Shown piece after piece: positions 8,925-17,340 of a DNA stretch of 64,000 bases (position 1 is its first letter; each line of letters opens with the position of its first letter). The notes below the pieces were generated by a model. It was not told the DNA's origin. It saw only the letters and a list, made by a program, of their open reading frames with translations, and ran no database searches. Origin of the DNA: Actinopolymorpha rutila (GTDB lineage Bacteria; Actinomycetota; Actinomycetes; Propionibacteriales; Actinopolymorphaceae); the NCBI RefSeq assembly GCF_013407855.1, contig NZ_JACBZH010000001.1, positions 1,674,001 through 1,738,000 on the forward strand, in the 5' to 3' direction. The translations under genes and the position numbers were made by a program.

Positions 8925-9773
8925 TCAGCGGCCCTCGAACTCCGGCCGGCGCTTGGCGACGAACGCCGCCACCGCGTTGGCATGGTCGGCGGTGGCGCCG
9001 CAGCGCCGCATCATCGCGCCCTCGAACTCCAGCGCCTCGCCCAGCGAGCTGTGCGTGGCATACGCGAGGGCCTCGCGTACGGCCGCGTAGGCGACCGTCG
9101 GCCCGGCGGCGAGTTCGCGGGCCAGTGCGCCCGCCTCCCGCGCCAGGTCGGCCGCGGGAACCACCGACGTGGCCAGCCCGATGCGTTCGGCCTCCTCCGC
9201 CGCGATGGTGCGCGGCCGCATCAGCAGGTCCACCGCCCGGGCGTGCCCGACCAGCCGGGGGAGCGTCCACGAGGTGCCGGTGTCGCAGGACAGCCCGATC
9301 GCGGTGAACGCGAGGTTGAACCCCGCGGTGTCGGCCAGCACCCGGAAGTCGCAGGCGAAGGCCAGGGCGGCGCCGGCCCCGGCGGCCACGCCGTTGACCG
9401 CCGCGACCACCGGCTTGGGCATGGTCGCCAGGCCCTGCGCGATCGGGATGTAGTGCTCCGGAACGGTGGACCAGACCTCTTCCAGCGGACGGTCGCGCAG
9501 CGCGGCGACGTGCTCGCGAAGGTCCTGGCCGGCGCAGAAGGCCTTGTCGCCGGTACCGGTGAGCAGGACGCAGCGGACGGAGACGTCGCCCGCGGCAGCC
9601 ACCACGGCGTCCCGCAGCGCCTCCTTGGTGGCCACGTCCAGGGAGTTCGCGGCGTTCGGGCGGTTCAGCGTGATCGTGGCCACGCCCGCCTCGACGGCGT
9701 ACCGGACCGGCATGGCCTGCTCGGCCGGCGCCCCGGCCGGCGCGTCGGTGGGTGAGTCGGTCGGTGTGGTCAT
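8925..9773 (-). CDS. Enoyl-CoA hydratase/isomerase, PaaG-like
   Basis: 282 residues of the crotonase superfamily. After a disordered 20-residue N-terminus come the oxyanion-hole segments AFCAGQDLREH and NGVAAGAGAALAFACDFRVL. The second acidic position is Asp in GLSCDTGTSWTLPRLVG. The combination NGVAAGAGA plus an Asp at the second site matches PaaG (1,2-epoxyphenylacetyl-CoA isomerase) rather than a standard hydratase with two Glu. The start overlaps the stop of the upstream PaaX-type regulator (ATGA), so the two are coupled. No other phenylacetate genes (paaABCDE, paaK, paaZ) are in the window, so the substrate is open. Confidence 0.8.
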   Translation of the reverse strand: MTTPTDSPTDAPAGAPAEQAMPVRYAVEAGVATITLNRPNAANSLDVATKEALRDAVVAAAGDVSVRCVLLTGTGDKAFCAGQDLREHVAALRDRPLEEVWSTVPEHYIPIAQGLATMPKPVVAAVNGVAAGAGAALAFACDFRVLADTAGFNLAFTAIGLSCDTGTSWTLPRLVGHARAVDLLMRPRTIAAEEAERIGLATSVVPAADLAREAGALARELAAGPTVAYAAVREALAYATHSSLGEALEFEGAMMRRCGATADHANAVAAFVAKRRPEFEGR

Positions 9774-10609
9774 GTCGTTCCTCCGGTCTGGACGAGACAG
9801 GTGTCGACGAATCGGGTCGCGGCCGGGAGCAGCGCCGCGGCGTGGGTGTCGAAGTACGCCGCGGCCGCGTCGCCGGGCCAGTCGGCGGGAAGCAGGGCGC
9901 GCGGCAGGCCCGGGTCGGTGAACAGGAACTTCCGCCACTCGTGGACCAGCCGGCTACGGGCCGCGAACGCCAGCCGGTCGCCGTCCTCGCCCATCGTGAC
10001 CTCCTCCGGGCCGTCGCCCTCCGTGGCAGTGGCCTCCGTGTCCGCCCAGGCGTGTGTCCGGGCGTCACGCAGCCACTGCTGGTACGCCGTACCCAACCTG
10101 GCCAGGTCGAAGGCCCGGGCGGCCAGTTCGGCCGGGTCGCCGAGATCACGAGCGGTGAAGCTGTCCGCGCCTACGCCGTCCGCCGCCAGCAGGGACACCG
10201 CCTCGCCCGACCGGCGCGGTGCCAGCCAGGTGTCGCCGCCGAGGCGGGCGTACCCGAGGAAGGCCAGGCCGGCGTGCAGGCGCTCGCGGAGGCTTCGGTC
10301 GGGTAGGTGGGGGAGGACCAGGAGGTGCCAGGACCCGTCCCACTCACTGCCGCCGGTGCGGTAGATGCGTCCGGCGGCCTCGTCGAGCCGGCGTACGGCC
10401 CGCTCGGTGAGTGCGTAGCCCGGCCCGCCCGGCGTCCGGACCGGCGTCAGCCAGCCCTGCCGGACCATCCGGGACACCGCGGTCCGCACTGCCGCGGCGC
10501 TGATCCCGAGCGGCGCCAGCAACTGGACCAGGGCGGCCACCGGCGCCCTGCCGCCACGTGACCGGAGGTGGTCGCCATAGAGGTCGAAAAGCGCCGAACG
10601 TGCCCGCAT
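9770..10609 (-). CDS. PaaX-family transcriptional regulator
   Basis: 279 residues. It starts MRARSALFDLYGDHLRSRGG, the usual PaaX beginning, followed by a winged helix (VAALVQLLAPLGISAAAVRT, then AVSRMVRQGWL). The PaaX core follows (SWHLLVLPHLPDRSLRERL) and the C-terminal PaaX domain with LVHEWRKFLFTDPGLPRALLP. In the family, phenylacetyl-CoA releases the repressor. Here it would be expected to control its own operon with the PaaG-like gene that overlaps it by 4 bp. A region with several TGGCA words (10674-10735) precedes it. No Shine-Dalgarno; CAGACT ends 6 nt before the ATG. Confidence 0.87.
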   Translation of the reverse strand: MRARSALFDLYGDHLRSRGGRAPVAALVQLLAPLGISAAAVRTAVSRMVRQGWLTPVRTPGGPGYALTERAVRRLDEAAGRIYRTGGSEWDGSWHLLVLPHLPDRSLRERLHAGLAFLGYARLGGDTWLAPRRSGEAVSLLAADGVGADSFTARDLGDPAELAARAFDLARLGTAYQQWLRDARTHAWADTEATATEGDGPEEVTMGEDGDRLAFAARSRLVHEWRKFLFTDPGLPRALLPADWPGDAAAAYFDTHAAALLPAATRFVDTCLVQTGGTT

Positions 10610-10794
10610 GGGCGAAGTCTGCCGGAAGAGCCACCGATCCGAGGCGCTCTCAGCGGCTCTGGGCAGCAACCAGGTGGCACAGCGTGGCGAACGGGCGGCA
10701 CTCAGCGTCACCAGATGGCACCGAATGGCATCGTTCCGGTCACGCTGCGCGGGCCTACGGCGATCTTGACTTTCGGTGTCGATGCACGATGCGG

Positions 10795-10800
10795 GATAAT
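10795..10800 (+). promoter_or_regulatory. Candidate -10 element of the DUF3117 gene
   Basis: GATAAT stands out in a GC-rich divergent interval (10610-10887) between the paaX-type gene and the DUF3117 gene. The hexamer at the ideal -35 distance (TTCGGT, 17 bp) is weak. A good TTGACT at 10766-10771 is 23 bp away, too far for a normal sigma-70 type promoter. If used, the leader to the ATG would be about 80 nt. Confidence 0.35.
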
Positions 10801-10887
10801 GTCCCCGCGTAACGGCACGCTTCGGCGGCCTCGCACCCCTCGCGGTGTGGAGTCGTCGCGCACGAACGACACGAAAGGAGTGCGCGG

Positions 10888-11055
10888 ATGGCGGCCATGA
10901 AGCCGCGGACGGGCGACGGACCGCTTGAGGTCACCAAGGAGGGGCGGGGCATCGTGATGCGCGTGCCACTCGAAGGTGGAGGGCGGCTCGTCGTCGAGCT
11001 CTCGGCCGACGAGGCCCGCGAGCTCGGTGACGCGCTCAAGTCGGTCGTGGGCTAG
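10888..11055 (+). CDS. DUF3117 small conserved actinobacterial protein
   Basis: 55 residues, beginning MAAMKPRTGDGPLEVTKEGR and ending in an amphipathic segment with GGGRLVVELSADEARELGDA. An AAAGGAG ribosome binding site lies 7 nt before the ATG. The length and the MKPRTGDGPLEVTKEGRGI core are those of DUF3117 proteins (Rv1211 in M. tuberculosis), which sit in this same neighbourhood between tag and glgA. Function unknown. It is a single-gene unit, closed by a strong hairpin 73 bp downstream. Confidence 0.88.
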   Translation: MAAMKPRTGDGPLEVTKEGRGIVMRVPLEGGGRLVVELSADEARELGDALKSVVG

Positions 11056-11127
11056 CTCGACCAGGACACCAGCACAGCCACACCAGCACCGCCGGCAAGC
11101 TCAGTCGGCACCGCCGGCAAAGCAACT

Positions 11128-11160
11128 GCCCCGGCCGGAACCACGGGTTCCGGCCGGGGC
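11128..11160 (+). terminator. Strong hairpin terminator after the DUF3117 gene
   Basis: Perfect 15-bp inverted repeat: left arm 11128-11142 (GCCCCGGCCGGAACC), a 3-nt loop (ACG), right arm 11146-11160. It is followed by TTT only, so it lacks a long U-tract, as is common in high-GC actinobacteria. It isolates the DUF3117 gene from the protease gene downstream. Confidence 0.75.
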
Positions 11161-11381
11161 TTTCGCATGCCCGCCTTCCAGGCGGTTTCCGAACGTTTCG
11201 GCGAGAACGAAACAGTCGTGCATTTCCTTCCGGCGATGTCCTCGTTGTGACAGGATCGCGGCACTCGTTCGAGTTCTGCATCAGGTGACACGGGGGAAGG
11301 TCCACCACTTCAGATCTCGGGGGCGCCGTGGCTCGGCTCGGTGCCCCCGGCCCCCCGTGCCGTCAAGGGGGAGGTCTGTGC
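11161..11381. other. Leader region of the secreted protease gene
   Basis: With the terminator, the gene-free interval 11056-11381 is 326 bp. This part contains a near-perfect palindrome CCGAACGTTTCGG at 11189-11201 and a slightly A-richer patch (GAGAACGAAACAGTCG) but no convincing -35/-10 pair. The ribosome binding site for the protease (GGGGGAGG) is at 11367-11374. I see no riboswitch or RNA gene. Confidence 0.4.
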
Positions 11382-14300
11382 ATGAGCGTTTCCAGACATC
11401 GCTTCCGGGCGCTGGCCGTTGGTGGCCTCGTGGCCGGCCTGGTCACGGCGATCGGTCCGGCCGGCTGGGCGGGGACGCCCGGCTCTCCGGGGCGGCCAGG
11501 CGACCGGCCGGCCCACCAGCGCGCGACCGGCGCCCGGGCCCGGCCCGTCTCGGTGACCCTGGTCACCGGCGATCGGGTCCTTCTCCCGAAGGCCGACGCC
11601 ACCTCGGTGGCGATCGTGCCCGGAGAGGGCCGGAAGAAGATCAGGTTCTCGACCCGCCGGGTCGGCGGGCACCTTTACGTCATCCCGTCCGACGCGCTCG
11701 CCGCCCTCGGATCCGGCCGCCTCGACCGGCGGTTGTTCGACGTCACCGGCCTGGTCAGGTCCGGTTACGACGACGCCCACCGCGGCACCGTCCCGCTGAT
11801 CGTCACCTACCCGGCTGCCTCCGCGCGGTCGGCCGGGGCTCAGCTCGCGGCCGCGGGTGCCCGGCAGGTGCGTACGCTGCCGGCCGTCGACGGTGCCGCG
11901 CTCACCGTGGACAAGAAGCGAGCCGGTCGGTTCTGGGCCGACGTGCAGCCGCGACCGGGTGCCCGGACGTTCGGGCCCGGCATCGCCAAGGTCTGGCTGG
12001 ACGGCGTACATCATCCGGCTCTGGACCAGAGCGTGCCGCAGATCGGCGCGCCCGCCGCGTGGAAGGCCGGCTACACGGGCAAGGGCGTGACCGTCGGCGT
12101 TCTGGACACCGGCATCGACGCCACCCATCCCGACCTCGCCGGCCAGGTCAAGCTGGCCCGCAACTTCGCCGGCGGCCCGGCCGGTGACCAAGTTGGTCAC
12201 GGCACCCACGTGGCGTCCATCATCGCGGGCACCGCGAAGGCCTCCAACGGCAAGTACAAGGGCGTCGCCTTCGACGCCAAGCTGCTCGACGGGAAGGTGT
12301 GCGTCGACGAAGGCTGCGAGGAGTCCGCGATCCTCGCCGGCATGCAGTGGGCCGCCGCGCAGAAGGCCACCGTCGTCAACATCAGTATCGGCGGGAGCGA
12401 CACCCCGGGCGAGGACCCGCTGGAGTCGGCCGTCGGCACGCTGACCAGCCAGACCGGCACACTGTTCGTGATCGCCGCCGGCAACAGCGGGCCGGAGGAC
12501 CACTCGATCGAGTCGCCGGGTTCCGCGGAGGCCGCGCTTACGGTCGGTGCCGTGGACAAGCAGGACAACCTCGCGGACTTCTCCAGCCGGGGCCCGCGCC
12601 TCGGTGACGGCGGGATCAAGCCGGACATCACCGCGCCCGGCGTCGACATCGTGGCCGCCAGGGCGGCCGGCACCGAGCTGGGTGACCCGGTGGGCGACAA
12701 GTACGTACGCCTGAGCGGGACCTCGATGGCGACCCCGCACGTGGCCGGAGCGGTCGCCCTGCTGGCTCAGCAGCACCCGACCTGGAAGGCGTCCCGGCTC
12801 AAGCCGGTGCTGACCTCCTCGGCGAAGTCCAACCCCGGCCTGTCCGTCTACGAACAGGGTTCGGGCCGGGTGGACGTGGCCAAGGCCATCACCCAGACGG
12901 TGCTCGGCGATCCCGTCAGCCTGTCGTTCGGCGTCGCGCGTTGGCCGCACGCCGACGACAAGCCGGTGACCAGGCAGGTCACCTACCGCAACACCGCCGA
13001 GAAGGCGGTCACCCTCGCCCTGAAGGTGGAGCTGACCAGTCCCGACGGGCGGCCCGCACCCGCCTCGGCGATGCGGCTGAGCGCCGCCTCGGTGACCGTT
13101 CCGGCCGGCGGGTCGGCCTCGGTGTCGGTCACCTCCGACACCCGGCACAACGGCCCGGACGGCGCGTACAGCGGGCGGCTGGTGGCCACCGGGCCGGCCG
13201 GCGTCTCGCTCGGCACGCCGCTCGGGGTGGAGAAGGAGGTCGAGAGCTACGACCTCACGATCAGGCACCGCGACCGGCAGGGCAAGGCGACCGCCGAAGC
13301 GTTCGACACGCTGGTCGGACTCGACAGCGACGCCTTCCTCAGCCCCGAACCCGGCGCCGACGGCAACGCGAAGATCAGGCTGCCGAAGGGGAAGTACGTA
13401 CTGGAAGCCGACGTCACCAGCTTCGAGTCGTCGGACCCGACATGGGTCATGCTCGTCCAGCCCACCGTCACCCTGACCCGGAACACCACGATCGACGCCG
13501 ACGCCCGCATCGGCCGGCGGGTGTCGACCACGGTGCATCGCTCGTCGGTACGCCCGGCACTGGTCGCGATCGCCTACGACCGCAGCGGACCGGTCGCGGG
13601 TATCAGCTCCTCGCTCTGGGCCGACTCCTTCGACGGTCTCTACACCGGCCAGCTCGGCCCCAAGGGTGCGGTCGCGGGGATGTCCTCCTCCCTTGGCAGC
13701 CAGTGGGCCGTCCCGGGCAAGGACGGCTACTTCACCAGCAGCCCGTACTTCTACGGGCTGCTGAACACCTTCCCCGGGCGGTTCTTCACCGGTTTCCGTC
13801 GCGCCGACGTGAAGGACAGCCAACTGGGCAAGGTCGTCTCCCGGTTCGCCCGCCAGCAGCCGGGACGCCAGGCCTCCCGGTACGTGTTCGGCGCGGCCGA
13901 TCCCAGCGCGTCCAGCTCGTCGGCCGGCCTGATACTGGACCTGCCGAACCAGGTGACGAGCTACCTCGACCCCGGTCCGACGACCTGGTCCACCGAGTTC
14001 TCCGAGTTCGCCGTCGACCAGGACGGCTGGCCGGAGGACCAGACCCTGCTCGTCTCGCCCGATCGCAGCTACCGTGCGGGTGCTGAGTACCGGGAGCGGT
14101 GGAACTCCGCGGTGTTCGGGCCGACGCTCCCGAACGACTCGTGGGGCCCGTCCGTGGGGCGGTACGGCGACGACCTTCTGGTCAACCTCCCGGTGTACTC
14201 CGACGCCACCGACCACCTGGGCGGGTCCCTGGTGGACACCGCGCGGACCCGGCTCTACCGCGACGGGAACAAGATCGCCGAGTCGGCCGAGCCCGGCTAC

Positions 14301-14783
14301 CTCGACGACTGGGTGACCGTGCCCCGGGCGAAGGCGGACTACCGGCTCGAGGTCACCGCGACCAGGCCGACGTACTCCAGGCTGTCCACGATGGTCGCCG
14401 CCACGTGGACCTTCTCCTCTCGGCACGCCGGTGACGCCGAGCACGGGGTTGCGTTGCCGCTGTCGGCGATCCGGTTCGCCCCGAGGCTGGACCAGCTCAA
14501 CCAGGACCACCAGCACCGGGCGACCCTGGTCCCGGTGACCGTCACCCCGCAGGCGAGGTCGAACGCCGGCCGGACGAAGACCCTGACGGCCGGAGTCTCC
14601 TGGGACGACGGAAAGTCCTGGCGGCGGGCGCTGGTACGGCACGAGCGGGGCGACCGCTGGGTGGTCCTGGTGCCACCGGCGCAGCACCGGTCGGGCTACG
14701 TCTCGTTGCGGGCCAAAGCGGTCGACACGCAGGGCAACACCGCCGAGCTGACCGTGCACCACGCGTACGCCGTCGGGAAGTGA
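11382..14783 (+). CDS. Secreted S8 (subtilisin-like) serine protease
   Basis: 1133 residues. I place the start at ATG 11382 (MSVSRHRFRALAVGG), preceded by GGGGGAGG at 8 nt; the frame is open 18 codons further. A signal peptide ends near Ala30-Gly31. A pro-region follows to about residue 210. The catalytic domain has all four key residues: Asp242 (GVLDTGID), His273 (GHGTHVA), oxyanion Asn368 (AAGNSGP) and Ser448 (GTSMATPHVAG). The remaining 650 residues are extracellular beta-rich domains with no transmembrane segment, so it should be released. Two hairpins lie downstream. Its insertion separates DUF3117 from glgA, which are near neighbours in mycobacteria. Confidence 0.93.
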   Translation: MSVSRHRFRALAVGGLVAGLVTAIGPAGWAGTPGSPGRPGDRPAHQRATGARARPVSVTLVTGDRVLLPKADATSVAIVPGEGRKKIRFSTRRVGGHLYVIPSDALAALGSGRLDRRLFDVTGLVRSGYDDAHRGTVPLIVTYPAASARSAGAQLAAAGARQVRTLPAVDGAALTVDKKRAGRFWADVQPRPGARTFGPGIAKVWLDGVHHPALDQSVPQIGAPAAWKAGYTGKGVTVGVLDTGIDATHPDLAGQVKLARNFAGGPAGDQVGHGTHVASIIAGTAKASNGKYKGVAFDAKLLDGKVCVDEGCEESAILAGMQWAAAQKATVVNISIGGSDTPGEDPLESAVGTLTSQTGTLFVIAAGNSGPEDHSIESPGSAEAALTVGAVDKQDNLADFSSRGPRLGDGGIKPDITAPGVDIVAARAAGTELGDPVGDKYVRLSGTSMATPHVAGAVALLAQQHPTWKASRLKPVLTSSAKSNPGLSVYEQGSGRVDVAKAITQTVLGDPVSLSFGVARWPHADDKPVTRQVTYRNTAEKAVTLALKVELTSPDGRPAPASAMRLSAASVTVPAGGSASVSVTSDTRHNGPDGAYSGRLVATGPAGVSLGTPLGVEKEVESYDLTIRHRDRQGKATAEAFDTLVGLDSDAFLSPEPGADGNAKIRLPKGKYVLEADVTSFESSDPTWVMLVQPTVTLTRNTTIDADARIGRRVSTTVHRSSVRPALVAIAYDRSGPVAGISSSLWADSFDGLYTGQLGPKGAVAGMSSSLGSQWAVPGKDGYFTSSPYFYGLLNTFPGRFFTGFRRADVKDSQLGKVVSRFARQQPGRQASRYVFGAADPSASSSSAGLILDLPNQVTSYLDPGPTTWSTEFSEFAVDQDGWPEDQTLLVSPDRSYRAGAEYRERWNSAVFGPTLPNDSWGPSVGRYGDDLLVNLPVYSDATDHLGGSLVDTARTRLYRDGNKIAESAEPGYLDDWVTVPRAKADYRLEVTATRPTYSRLSTMVAATWTFSSRHAGDAEHGVALPLSAIRFAPRLDQLNQDHQHRATLVPVTVTPQARSNAGRTKTLTAGVSWDDGKSWRRALVRHERGDRWVVLVPPAQHRSGYVSLRAKAVDTQGNTAELTVHHAYAVGK

Positions 14784-14789
14784 CCCCAG

Positions 14790-14844
14790 CTCGCGGGAGC
14801 CGAATTCCACCGATTTTGATCCGGGTGGTTTCGGCTCCCGCGAG
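14790..14844 (+). terminator. Long inverted repeat behind the protease gene
   Basis: Perfect 15-bp arms CTCGCGGGAGCCGAA (14790-14804) and its complement (14830-14844), extended by an inner CCACC/GGTGG pairing. It begins 7 nt after the protease stop. There is no U-run, so it may act as a terminator of the GC-only type or as an mRNA 3' stabiliser. Confidence 0.6.
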
Positions 14845-14992
14845 GGCGGGGTAGATGTGGCTGCGAGCGACGGAGACGACATCGACGCGGCGGAACGGAC
14901 CACCCACCCCCGTACGCGCCATGTCGATCCGGATCGCCAGTGGAGACGCCCGGTGCCGCTCGACCCGGCGGCGAGCGGCATCGGGTCTCCTC

Positions 14993-15030
14993 AGCCGGAC
15001 AGGCCGATCATGCGCCTGCTCCGGCTTTTT
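14993..15030 (+). terminator. Rho-independent terminator between the protease gene and glgA
   Basis: Stem AGCCGGACAGG (14993-15003) with CCTGCTCCGGCT (15015-15026), one bulged base, loop of 11 nt, followed by a run of five T (15026-15030). It reads in the plus direction, 28 nt before the 3' end of the convergent glgA gene, and is the most classical terminator in the window. Confidence 0.75.
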
Positions 15031-15057
15031 CTTGCGGCCGGCTTTCCGGTCAGCCGC

Positions 15058-16215
15058 TCAGCCGATCAGTGCGGCGTAGACCTCAGCGGTCCGCCGCGCC
15101 AGCGCGTCCCAGCCGTAGTCCTCGACCGCCCGGGCCCGTCCGGCCAGGCCCATCGCCGCGGCCCGGTCCGGATCGGCGACCAGCGTGTTGACCTTCTCCG
15201 CCAGGCCGCGTTCGAACGTGACCGGGTCGGCCTCGTCGTAGTCGACCAGCAGCCCGGTCCGGCAGTCCTGCACGACCTCGGGAATGCCCCCGACCGCGCT
15301 GGCGACGACGGCCGTCTCACACGCCATCGCCTCCAGGTTGACGATGCCCTGCGGTTCGTAGATCGACGGGCAGCAGAACACCGTGGCGTGGGTGAGCACC
15401 TGGATGACGTCCTCGCGCGGCAGCATCTCCTGCACCCACACCACTCCGTCGCGCTCGGCCCGCAGCCGGTCGACGGCGGCCGCGGACTCCGCGGCGAGCT
15501 CGGGGGTGTCCGGCGCGCCGGCGAGCAGCACGAGCTGGGCCTTCGGGTCGAAGTCGGCGGCCGCGCGCAGCAGGTGCGGGACCCCCTTCTGCCGGGTGAT
15601 CCGCCCGACGAAGGCGACGCTCGGCCGGCCGGGGTCGATGCCCAGGCGGTCGACCACATCCGTACGCCGGTCGGGGGCGTACTGCACGGTGTCGATGCCG
15701 TTCGGGATCACTCGGACCAGGCCGGGGTCCACCCCCGGATAGCAGTCCAGCACGTCGGCCCGCATCGCCGCGCTGACCGCGATGATCGCGTCCGCGCTCT
15801 CGTAGGCCGACCGCTCCGCCCACGAGGAGAGCCGGTAGCCGCCGCCGAGCTGCTCCTCCTTCCACGGCCGGCGCGGCTCGAGGGAGTGCGCGGTGACCAC
15901 GTGCGGTATGCCGTAGAGGAGTTTGGCGAGGTGGCCGGCCAGGTTGGCGTACCACGTGTGCGAGTGGACCACCTGCGCCCGCTCGACTCCGGCCGCCATC
16001 TCCAGGTTGGCCGCGAAGATCCGCAGAGCGGGATTGGCGCCGGCCAGACGCGGGTCGTCCTCGCTGTGCGCGACGGCGCCGTCGCGGGGGACACCCAGGC
16101 AGTGGACGTCGAGGTCGACCAGGGCACGCAGGGCCTGGCTGAGGTAGTCGACGTGGACGCCGGCGCCGCCGTAGACCTGGGGCGGAAACTCTCGGGTGAG
16201 CATCGCGACTCGCAT
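15058..16215 (-). CDS. glgA: Glycogen synthase, actinobacterial GlgA/GlgM type
   Basis: 385 residues, a GT4 glycosyltransferase. The N-terminal Rossmann domain begins MRVAMLTREFPPQVYGGAGV; HSHTWYANLAGHLAK and HVVTAHSLEPRRPWK contribute to the acceptor side. The C-terminal domain has VAFVGRITRQKGVPHLL and the sugar-nucleotide site CPSIYEPQGIVNLEAMACE (E-x7-E motif). In mycobacteria this enzyme (GlgM, Rv1212c) makes maltose-1-phosphate from ADP-glucose for the GlgE pathway, so product could be maltose-1-P as well as glycogen. ADP-glucose comes from glgC at 17341. No Shine-Dalgarno; TAGAGT ends 6 nt before the ATG, so probably leaderless. Confidence 0.92.
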   Translation of the reverse strand: MRVAMLTREFPPQVYGGAGVHVDYLSQALRALVDLDVHCLGVPRDGAVAHSEDDPRLAGANPALRIFAANLEMAAGVERAQVVHSHTWYANLAGHLAKLLYGIPHVVTAHSLEPRRPWKEEQLGGGYRLSSWAERSAYESADAIIAVSAAMRADVLDCYPGVDPGLVRVIPNGIDTVQYAPDRRTDVVDRLGIDPGRPSVAFVGRITRQKGVPHLLRAAADFDPKAQLVLLAGAPDTPELAAESAAAVDRLRAERDGVVWVQEMLPREDVIQVLTHATVFCCPSIYEPQGIVNLEAMACETAVVASAVGGIPEVVQDCRTGLLVDYDEADPVTFERGLAEKVNTLVADPDRAAAMGLAGRARAVEDYGWDALARRTAEVYAALIG

Positions 16216-16297
16216 GTCCGGACTCTACGACCCGTCCGCGCCGGGGCGAAGCCCTCGGTTGCCCGGTGACCGCGCCAGGCCGTGGCATCATCGGCGG

Positions 16298-16774
16298 ATG
16301 ACCCGGGATTACGGCAGTTCGCGCAGTGATCCGCGCAGTGATCCGCGTGGCGACCCGAACACCGAGCAACCGAGAGGCGACGACCACCTGGTGCGGCTGC
16401 GGGTGCTGTGCACCGCCCTGCCCGAGGTCACCGAACGCCCGAGCCACGGCGAGCCGACGTGGTTCGTGCGGGACAAGAAGGTGTTCGTGATGTACGCCGA
16501 CCACCACCACGACGACCGGCTCGGGTTCTGGGCCGCGGCGCCGGAAGGTGTGCAGCGGCTGCTTGTCGAGGCCGAGCCGGACAGCTTCTTCCGACCGCCC
16601 TACGTCGGGCACCGCGGCTGGCTGGGGGTGTACCTCGACGTGGACGTCGACTGGGACCGCGTGGCCGAGATCGTGACGGACGCCTACCGGCAGATCGCCC
16701 CGAAGCGACTGGTCGCCGAACTCGACCGGTGGGAGGCCCAGAAGCCTCAGGACCCCGAGGTCGGCACCCAGTAA
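16298..16774 (+). CDS. MmcQ/YjbR-family protein
   Basis: 158 residues. After a 25-residue disordered start containing a duplicated SDPR (from a GCGCAGTGATCC DNA repeat at 16320-16343), the core reads ALPEVTERPSHGEPTWFV and GHRGWLGVYLDVDVDWD, both typical of the MmcQ/YjbR fold. These proteins resemble a DNA-binding fold, but the biochemical role is unknown. No Shine-Dalgarno; CATCAT ends 6 nt before the ATG. Its last 28 bp overlap the convergent GNAT gene. Confidence 0.77.
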   Translation: MTRDYGSSRSDPRSDPRGDPNTEQPRGDDHLVRLRVLCTALPEVTERPSHGEPTWFVRDKKVFVMYADHHHDDRLGFWAAAPEGVQRLLVEAEPDSFFRPPYVGHRGWLGVYLDVDVDWDRVAEIVTDAYRQIAPKRLVAELDRWEAQKPQDPEVGTQ

Positions 16775-17301
16775 CGCAACTTGCCGTTGCGTTCGTCCTC
16801 GAGCACGCCGCCGTTGCCCTCGATCACCTTTCGCGACCCTACGTTGTCGGTGTCGCAGGTGACCAGTACCGGGTCGATCCCGAGATGGCGGCTCGTCGGC
16901 AGCGCCGCCGCCAGCATCGCCGTCGCGTGTCCCCGGCGCCGGGCGCTGGGGCGTACGTCGTAACCGATGTGTCCGCCGACTTCGAGCAGGAACGGCGTCA
17001 GCCGGTGCCGGATCGCCAGCCTGCCGAGATACTCCTCGCCGTCGACGTACCACAGCGTCGTGGAGGGTACGAAGCCGTTCGGCCGCGGCGTCTCCTCCCG
17101 GCCGGCGGCACGCAGGTCCGCGACGTACGCCGCGAAGCCGTCCGGTGTCGACCACACCGCCGCGTACTCCCGGAACTCCCGTCCGATCATGGAGTTGTCC
17201 TCCACCGTGCCCCGCCCCTCGGTGAGGAACTCCTGCATGGCTTGGAGGAACGAGACCCGCACCGCGGGCGTGGGGGTGACCAGATCAGGCATGGCGCCCA
17301 T
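16747..17301 (-). CDS. GNAT-family N-acetyltransferase
   Basis: 184 residues. The core contains IGYDVRPSARRRGHATAMLA, the acetyl-CoA binding loop (R-R-x-G-H-A), and VLVTCDTDNVGSRKVIEGNG, which is characteristic of the group that includes ribosomal-protein and small-molecule acetyltransferases, followed by a C-terminal RYWVPTSGS. ATG at 17301 (MGAMPDLV) is chosen; 17292 is equally possible because neither has a clear ribosome binding site. It is divergent from glgC with 39 bp between starts, so the two promoters overlap. Substrate unknown. Confidence 0.78.
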   Translation of the reverse strand: MGAMPDLVTPTPAVRVSFLQAMQEFLTEGRGTVEDNSMIGREFREYAAVWSTPDGFAAYVADLRAAGREETPRPNGFVPSTTLWYVDGEEYLGRLAIRHRLTPFLLEVGGHIGYDVRPSARRRGHATAMLAAALPTSRHLGIDPVLVTCDTDNVGSRKVIEGNGGVLEDERNGKLRYWVPTSGS

Positions 17302-17328
17302 TGTGACGCGTGCGTAATCGGTGAAGAC

Positions 17329-17334
17329 TAGGGT
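17329..17334 (+). promoter_or_regulatory. Candidate -10 for leaderless glgC mRNA
   Basis: TAGGGT (TANNNT type) ends 6 nt before the glgC ATG. No Shine-Dalgarno lies at the normal distance, so transcription probably starts at or next to the A of the ATG. Confidence 0.45.
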
Positions 17335-17340
17335 GCCGGT

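Noticed and set aside
10766..10800. TTGACT and GATAAT as a normal promoter pair for the DUF3117 gene
   Set aside because: The spacing is 23 bp, outside the working range; only the -10 is kept as a weak candidate.
11310..14981. A 1223-codon open frame antisense to the S8 protease gene
   Set aside because: It is the usual high-GC shadow: Arg/Gly/Asp/Val-rich low-complexity translation, no motifs, no ribosome binding site, while the plus strand encodes a complete protease with all catalytic residues.
14855..15079. A 74-codon plus-strand frame between the protease gene and glgA
   Set aside because: No ribosome binding site, Arg/Ser-rich random-looking sequence, overlaps the glgA end and a terminator hairpin.
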